From: Saturnia japonica
Taxonomy: Eukaryota; Arthropoda; Insecta; Lepidoptera; Saturniidae
NCBI GenBank assembly: GCA_033032175.1
Contig: CM065323.1
Span: 9,858,001-9,922,000 of the forward strand
DNA: 64,000 nt
Direction of reading: 5' to 3'
Part shown: positions 60,101 to 64,000 of the stretch, in pieces
How the letters are laid out: each line of letters opens with the position of its first letter
Position numbering within the stretch: position 1 is the first letter of the stretch
The notes under the pieces: model-generated
What the model saw: the letters and a program-made list of their open reading frames with translations, nothing else
Database searches by the model: none
What the model was told of the DNA's origin: nothing
Translations under genes and position numbers: made by a program

Positions 60101-63100
60101 TTTTTCATTTACATATTAGATTAACATTTTTTAACGCGTAAATCGGAACAATAACTTAAGAATACTAACCATCATTCACAAATAAGATAAAAACTTGTCA
60201 AATTCAATCAGTACCACCACCATTTCGGAAATGTAGGTAGGTGTATTAGTATAAAAATTATGTAAATAAACATTTATTTATAATAAATTTAATTGTTTTT
60301 ATTATATGTGTAGTGGTTTCTCTAGAACCGAGATGATGGCCGCAATAACCAGCCGCATCCAAGCAGAAGCATTGGCGTCTCTGCCACCCAACGTACGCAA
60401 ACGTATACGCGCCCTGCGAACATTGCAAAAAGAGTTCGTGGATATCGAGGCTAAATTCTACAGTGAAGTCCACGCCCTGGAGTGCAAATACGAGAAGCTT
60501 TATAAACCTTTGTTTGAAAAGGTAAGCAATTGTCAATAAAAAAAATAAAAAAATACCAATTGAACTTCTTACAGCTCTTTGCGATGACTTTTGGATATTA
60601 TCGCGTTGATGTGTTGTGTTGATATTCATAAGTGCCTTCTTAGGACTTAAATAGGATAAACTCTTTCTGTATTTGGTTTTCATACACTGATTTGACACAT
60701 TGACTATCTAAGGTGAATACAATTTATGATTTTGAAATACATACTTGATAACAGAATAATCTATACAATTAATAAAATTGAAGTGCCTGTTTGTAATGTC
60801 TAAATAACAGTTTTTTACTAAATGCATATGAAAGTATATACGATACCTATAAAAAAAGGCCTATAAATTTTTGTCTGTCTGTCTGTTTGTTCCGGGTAAT
60901 CTCCGAAACGGTTGGACCGATTTTGACGGGACTTCCACTGGTAGATAGCTGAATTTATGGGAGTAACTTAGGCTACTTTAATTTTAGAAAAAGAATCAGG
61001 GTTTCGCACAAATTAAAAAAAAACTGGTCATGGTGAGTGAATCAATTCGGGTGCTTAAATGGCTCATGCTGACTAAACCATAAGATGTATAGCAAATTAA
61101 TGTACTATATAATTATAGGCATTAAAAAGACCTACAAAAAAGTCCGGGAGATTATATGGAACACCCACAATAAGCATTTTTGTCTTTAAAAAGGGAGCGG
61201 GAGGAGCAAGTTTCGCGCGGGTATTCTGTAGTCCACGTGAGCGAAGCCACGGGCACAGCTAGTTCTATTAATAAAAGTCGTAGTTTTCGAGGGGTTTATA
61301 GCTTAAGACTGCCTGTCCACTGAAGTGGAGCTAAGCAAATTTCGACCAATAGAATTGGATAAACATCTAGAGATGCAATTATATTGCTCGAAATTTATTG
61401 TGATGAAATTGTAATGGTTGAAATTTGTACTGCTCCGCTTCAGTGGACAGGAGCAGCCTTAGATCGGCGGAATGTCCTTTTGATGTCTGCAAGTTTTTGG
61501 AACTTGGATTTTTTTTTTTAATTCTCATGCATTTGCTGAATTTCAAAACATTATCAGATGACGGTGAAAGAAAACATCAAAACATCGTGAGAAAAATCTT
61601 AAACACTGGAGAAATATTTTTTGTAGCCGTACCGTATGTGGTATTTGAAATCGTGAATATGTCGTGGTGATTTTAAACTCTTACCTTCCCTAGGGAAGAG
61701 ACCGTTTGCACAGGTGTGGGACACATAGGCTGATATTATTATTTGAAAACAAAAATTGAAGTTCTCAAACCAATTTAATTATTCTCATAGCGTGCTCAAA
61801 TAGTGAATGGCATCTATGAGCCAACAGAGGAAGAATGCCAGAATCCATGGCGTGATGAAGCTGAGGATGAAGATTTGGCGCAAGCAGTACAGGGTACCAC
61901 CATTACTGATGGAACAGATGATAAAAATAAACAAGCTGAAGAGAAACCTCTTGAGTATGTTTCTAATTTTATCTGTTACATTCTTTATAATGATTGTAAA
62001 AAATAATTAACATCTTTAAATTTAAAACTTGTTTGTAATACTAAAAATAAACTAAATTATGATGACATTTTACACCAATTTACTGAAAGATATGATTGAT
62101 TTGTTCAACATGCATCACCAACTGACAAAATATTAATTACACAAAAATGCTGTTTAGGTAGTTATCTGTCTGCATGTTATAAGTTTCCGGTTCTTGCAGG
62201 CCTCCAATGGATCCAAACGTGAAGGGCATTCCTGATTTCTGGTACAATATATTCAGGAATGTGTCAATGTTATGTGAGATGATGCAGGAACACGATGAGC
62301 CAATTGTTAAATGCTTACAAGATATTAAAGGTAAGTCCTTCCCTTCCCTAATAACCATAGGTTAACTAACATAGGTATAGACATTTCAACTCATTTCTGA
62401 GTGCTCTATGTTTGTGTAAAGTGTGCACAGGTACAGTGCCTATGCATATGTGTCAAGAGGTACAGTCAAGTAAACAAGATAATTCTACTAGCTATTTTAC
62501 TTATATTATGTCGAAAATGTTTACTTCTTATTTGTTCAAATTCAAAATAAAGCAACAGCTTAATTAGGTAAATGCATTTTTATGAAACATATTATTCTGT
62601 ACCACTAAAATTAGAAATTTCAAATAATGAACTTTCTATTAACTTCATTATTTTTGTCACATTCTGTTCAATGTTATTCAAAGCAATATATATTTTTAAT
62701 TTCCCCAAAAATTTTGTATAGGGTTTAGGATGAAGAATTTTTTCCATATTGTGGATTATGTTTGTCTATTAGTCATTGCTGAGTTTCTATCTTTCTATTT
62801 TTTAAATTATAATAGCGTTTTAATATTTTGATAAATTGTGGTATGATGCATTATTAAGCACAGTTAGGGGTTAGGTGGAACATGTTCTGCGTGTTTAACT
62901 GGGCATTGTTATTAATTCTTATCGATTATACCCATAGAACAAAGCGATAAAAACATGCGTTGATCGGAAGACAACTACCGCGTCACTGTCATTATTGTAT
63001 AAATAAAAACTACATGTTTACAAGCTCATGCACACATAAGGCAGTGCGCAAAGATGAGTTGAAGTATCTATACAATAATCTGCGTTTATTTGTTAAATCT

Positions 63101-63413
63101 TGTAAGCATAAAAACAAATGATGACAATCACACACCAATATCTGAAACGAATGATAGATTCTTTTAACATGCATCACCAACTGATAGACAATTCACTTTA
63201 AAAAAAGAAGATATTTTACCAATGGAAATTTGAAATACAACCTTAATTGCAGTTCAAATGCATGTGGATCCTATTGGCTTCACACTGGAATTTCATTTTG
63301 CGCCCAACGACTACTTCACAAACACCGTATTAACAAAGGAATATTCAATGAAATGCAAGCCTGATGATGATAATCCATTAGAATTTGAGGGACCAGAGAT
63401 TTACTCGTGCAAG
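54174..63413 (+). CDS. NAP1: Nucleosome assembly protein 1 (NAP1), 5' part; runs past the window
   Basis: Coding exons are 54174-54280, 60326-60521, 61791-61954, 62200-62330 and 63253-63413, with GT-AG introns and matching phases, giving the first 253 residues. NAP1 is a histone H2A-H2B chaperone that shuttles between cytoplasm and nucleus and helps assemble and remodel chromatin. An acidic N-terminus (SGEDEEVVAGGELAKHL) is followed by the long dimerisation helix (SLPPNVRKRIRALRTLQKEF, IEAKFYSEVHALECKYEKLY), an INGIYEPTEEE-like block (VNGIYEPTEEECQNPWRDE), KGIPDFWYNIFRNV, QEHDEPIVKCLQDIK, LEFHFAPNDYFTNTVLTKEY and EGPEIYSCK, all hallmarks of the NAP domain. The rest of the domain and the acidic tail lie beyond 64000. 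The start is the first in-frame ATG; the frame is open further upstream but has no earlier ATG. Intron 1 is 6 kb and repeat-rich. Confidence 0.95.
55241..55481 (+). mobile_element. Short Helitron-like element, NAP1 intron 1
   Basis: Starts TCTATATAAATGAAATAATT and ends 'gcgaagctgcgggcacagCTAG' before a T. 241 bp, with 'aaaagctactggatagattt' inside. A related 5' fragment is at 58698. Confidence 0.7.
55951..56106. repeat. Perfect 78-bp tandem duplication
   Basis: Two head-to-tail copies (55951-56028 and 56029-56106) look identical, including a T15 run in each. Confidence 0.9.
56750..57230 (+). repeat. Dispersed repeat K, long copy
   Basis: 'agatctctaccatctcgttt', 'atatacaccggctgctctcg', 'gagcgtgccattggagtata' and 'acaggtgtttacacctggta' match 4690-4865. 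The GC-richer part upstream is open on both strands, but the frames resemble no protein I know. The ORFs here are probably repeat-derived. Confidence 0.5.
57240..58690. other. NAP1 intron 1, middle: nothing recognised
   Basis: AT-rich intron without a repeat or exon that I can support. Confidence 0.35.
58698..58800 (+). mobile_element. Helitron-like 5' fragment
   Basis: 'tctatataaatcaaatggta', 'gaggtttgccgttgtgtgcg', 'aaaaactactggatttcagc' parallel the 5' part of 55241-55481. Confidence 0.5.
59275..59520 (+). repeat. Unclassified repeat, copy 2
   Basis: Forward match to 30230-30490 with the same block order and similar spacing. Confidence 0.55.
60600..60670 (+). mobile_element. LINE 3' tail fragment, NAP1 intron 2
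   Basis: 'ttcataagtgccttcttagg' then 'acttaaa' matches the 3' UTR end of the LINE copies at 4885-5105 and, reversed, 49563. Confidence 0.55.
60760..61262 (+). mobile_element. Helitron-like element, complete, NAP1 intron 2
   Basis: 503 bp, starts TCTATACAATTAATAAAATT after an A and ends 'gcgaagccacgggcacagCTAG' before a T. Same family as 24134-24674 and 12350-12602. No ORF. Confidence 0.78.
61306..61458. mobile_element. Short MITE with TTA duplication, NAP1 intron 2
   Basis: 153 bp between TTA (61303-61305) and TTA (61459-61461). The left end 'ctgtccactgaagtggagc' and right end 'gctccgcttcagtggacag' are near-perfect inverted repeats, extending inward with 'aaatttcgaccaatagaatt' and its imperfect complement. 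It is nearly a foldback and belongs to the family of 23240-23838. Confidence 0.75.
62331..63252. other. NAP1 intron 4: nothing recognised
   Basis: AT-rich. The phrase 'aacatgcatcaccaactga' occurs both at 62107-62125 and 63168-63186, so a stretch near the ends of introns 3 and 4 is partly duplicated. Confidence 0.4.
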
Positions 63414-63539
63414 GTATATTTTGTTTTACTCTTTACTTGTTTCATTTCAATAATAATGTTGTAGCTGTTCATAATCTATTGGAAAATTTTGCATGTAGAT
63501 TAAATTCATACCAAAAGATATTTGGAGCAACTTTATACA

Positions 63540-63790
63540 TATCATGGGGAAGGGCGGTTCAAAGAGACAAAGGTCACAGAGAATTTTATTTGGAGATTTC
63601 TCTACTTGTGGCAGCCAGAGTGGTGGAATACCTCCACCCTACAGAAGATCGCGGCCAAACAACCTAGTGTTGTGTTCCTGTAGTGATTAGGGCTTCCAGA
63701 GCTCTTAGGGGGGTTGGGAAGTGATACCTATTACAAGAGCCCATAGGCTACCTAATAGTAGCCCCTTACCAACAGACATTTATATATGTA
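63540..63790 (+). repeat. Dispersed repeat G, NAP1 intron 5
   Basis: 'ggggaagggcggttcaaaga', 'ggtggaatacctccacccta', 'cagaagatcgcgg' then 'caacctagtgttgtg', 'agggcttccagagctcttag'. Matches 3755-4045 (+) and 38690-38970 (-). Confidence 0.6.
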
Positions 63791-64000
63791 CTGGCATAAA
63801 TCACTATTAATTTGTGGAGTGTGAAATATGTAATCTAAACATATATATTGTTCTTATTACTTACTTTTGTTGATCTATCATATGTGTTCTCCTATTTAGT
63901 TCTCATCTATATGTTTAAGACATAATAATATTATAAGAAAACACATTCTATTCTCAAGTAAAAATGAAATACAGAAATCTATATTTTTTAAATGTTGCTA

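Noticed and set aside
1..64000. CRISPR array, bacterial operon, prophage or an intact novel gene cluster
   Set aside because: No regularly spaced repeats, no operon-like gene packing and no set of adjacent unknown genes were seen. The window is ordinary lepidopteran nuclear DNA.

Overview
This window is AT-rich eukaryotic DNA from an insect, almost certainly a moth or butterfly (Lepidoptera). The evidence is short GT-AG exons in long introns, proteins that read as insect orthologues, and many Helitron-like elements with TC...CTAG ends, tRNA-derived SINEs, MITEs and non-LTR retrotransposon 3' ends. No bacterial operon, CRISPR array or rRNA is present. I assembled the gene models by eye from reading frame, splice sites and exon phase.

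Four host genes can be supported. (1) A complete three-exon alpha-1,3-fucosyltransferase gene (GT10, about 385 aa) lies on the + strand at 1567-5568. (2) A complete nine-exon T-complex protein 11-like 1 gene (about 491 aa) lies on the + strand at 17977-26988 and has a possible alternative last exon. (3) A complete ten-exon PAF1 gene (RNA polymerase II-associated factor 1, about 580 aa) lies on the - strand at 32274-41178 and has a long Arg/Ser-rich tail. (4) The first five coding exons of a nucleosome assembly protein 1 (NAP1) gene lie on the + strand at 54174-63413; the gene runs off the right edge. PAF1 and NAP1 are divergently transcribed and both act in chromatin or transcription. They are separated by about 12.5 kb filled mostly by transposable elements.

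Layout: 1-1.3 kb holds a broken mariner transposase and a TIR element. 1.5-5.6 kb is the fucosyltransferase gene. 5.6-17.9 kb is intergenic, with Helitrons, a decayed RTE-like LINE, MITEs, a 15-bp minisatellite and one orphan coding-like ORF. 18-27 kb is TCP11L1, whose introns are full of nested repeats. 27-32 kb is AT-rich intergenic sequence with a long TA microsatellite inside an inverted repeat. 32-41 kb is PAF1. 41.3-46.8 kb is a nearly full-length but dead I-clade-like LINE, bounded by a 20-bp target-site duplication 150 bp upstream of the PAF1 start codon. 47.1-48.9 kb is a solo LTR with a Jockey-type LINE inserted in it. 49-53.6 kb holds repeat fragments. 53.7-64 kb is NAP1.

The clearest unusual content is a series of nested insertions with exact junctions: Helitron in LINE, Jockey in Helitron, MITE in repeat, and Jockey in LTR in LINE end. 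Other points of interest are the LINE at the PAF1 promoter, the modular Arg/Ser tail of PAF1, and a perfect hairpin over the LINE ORF1 start codon. I found no convincing new multi-gene system.
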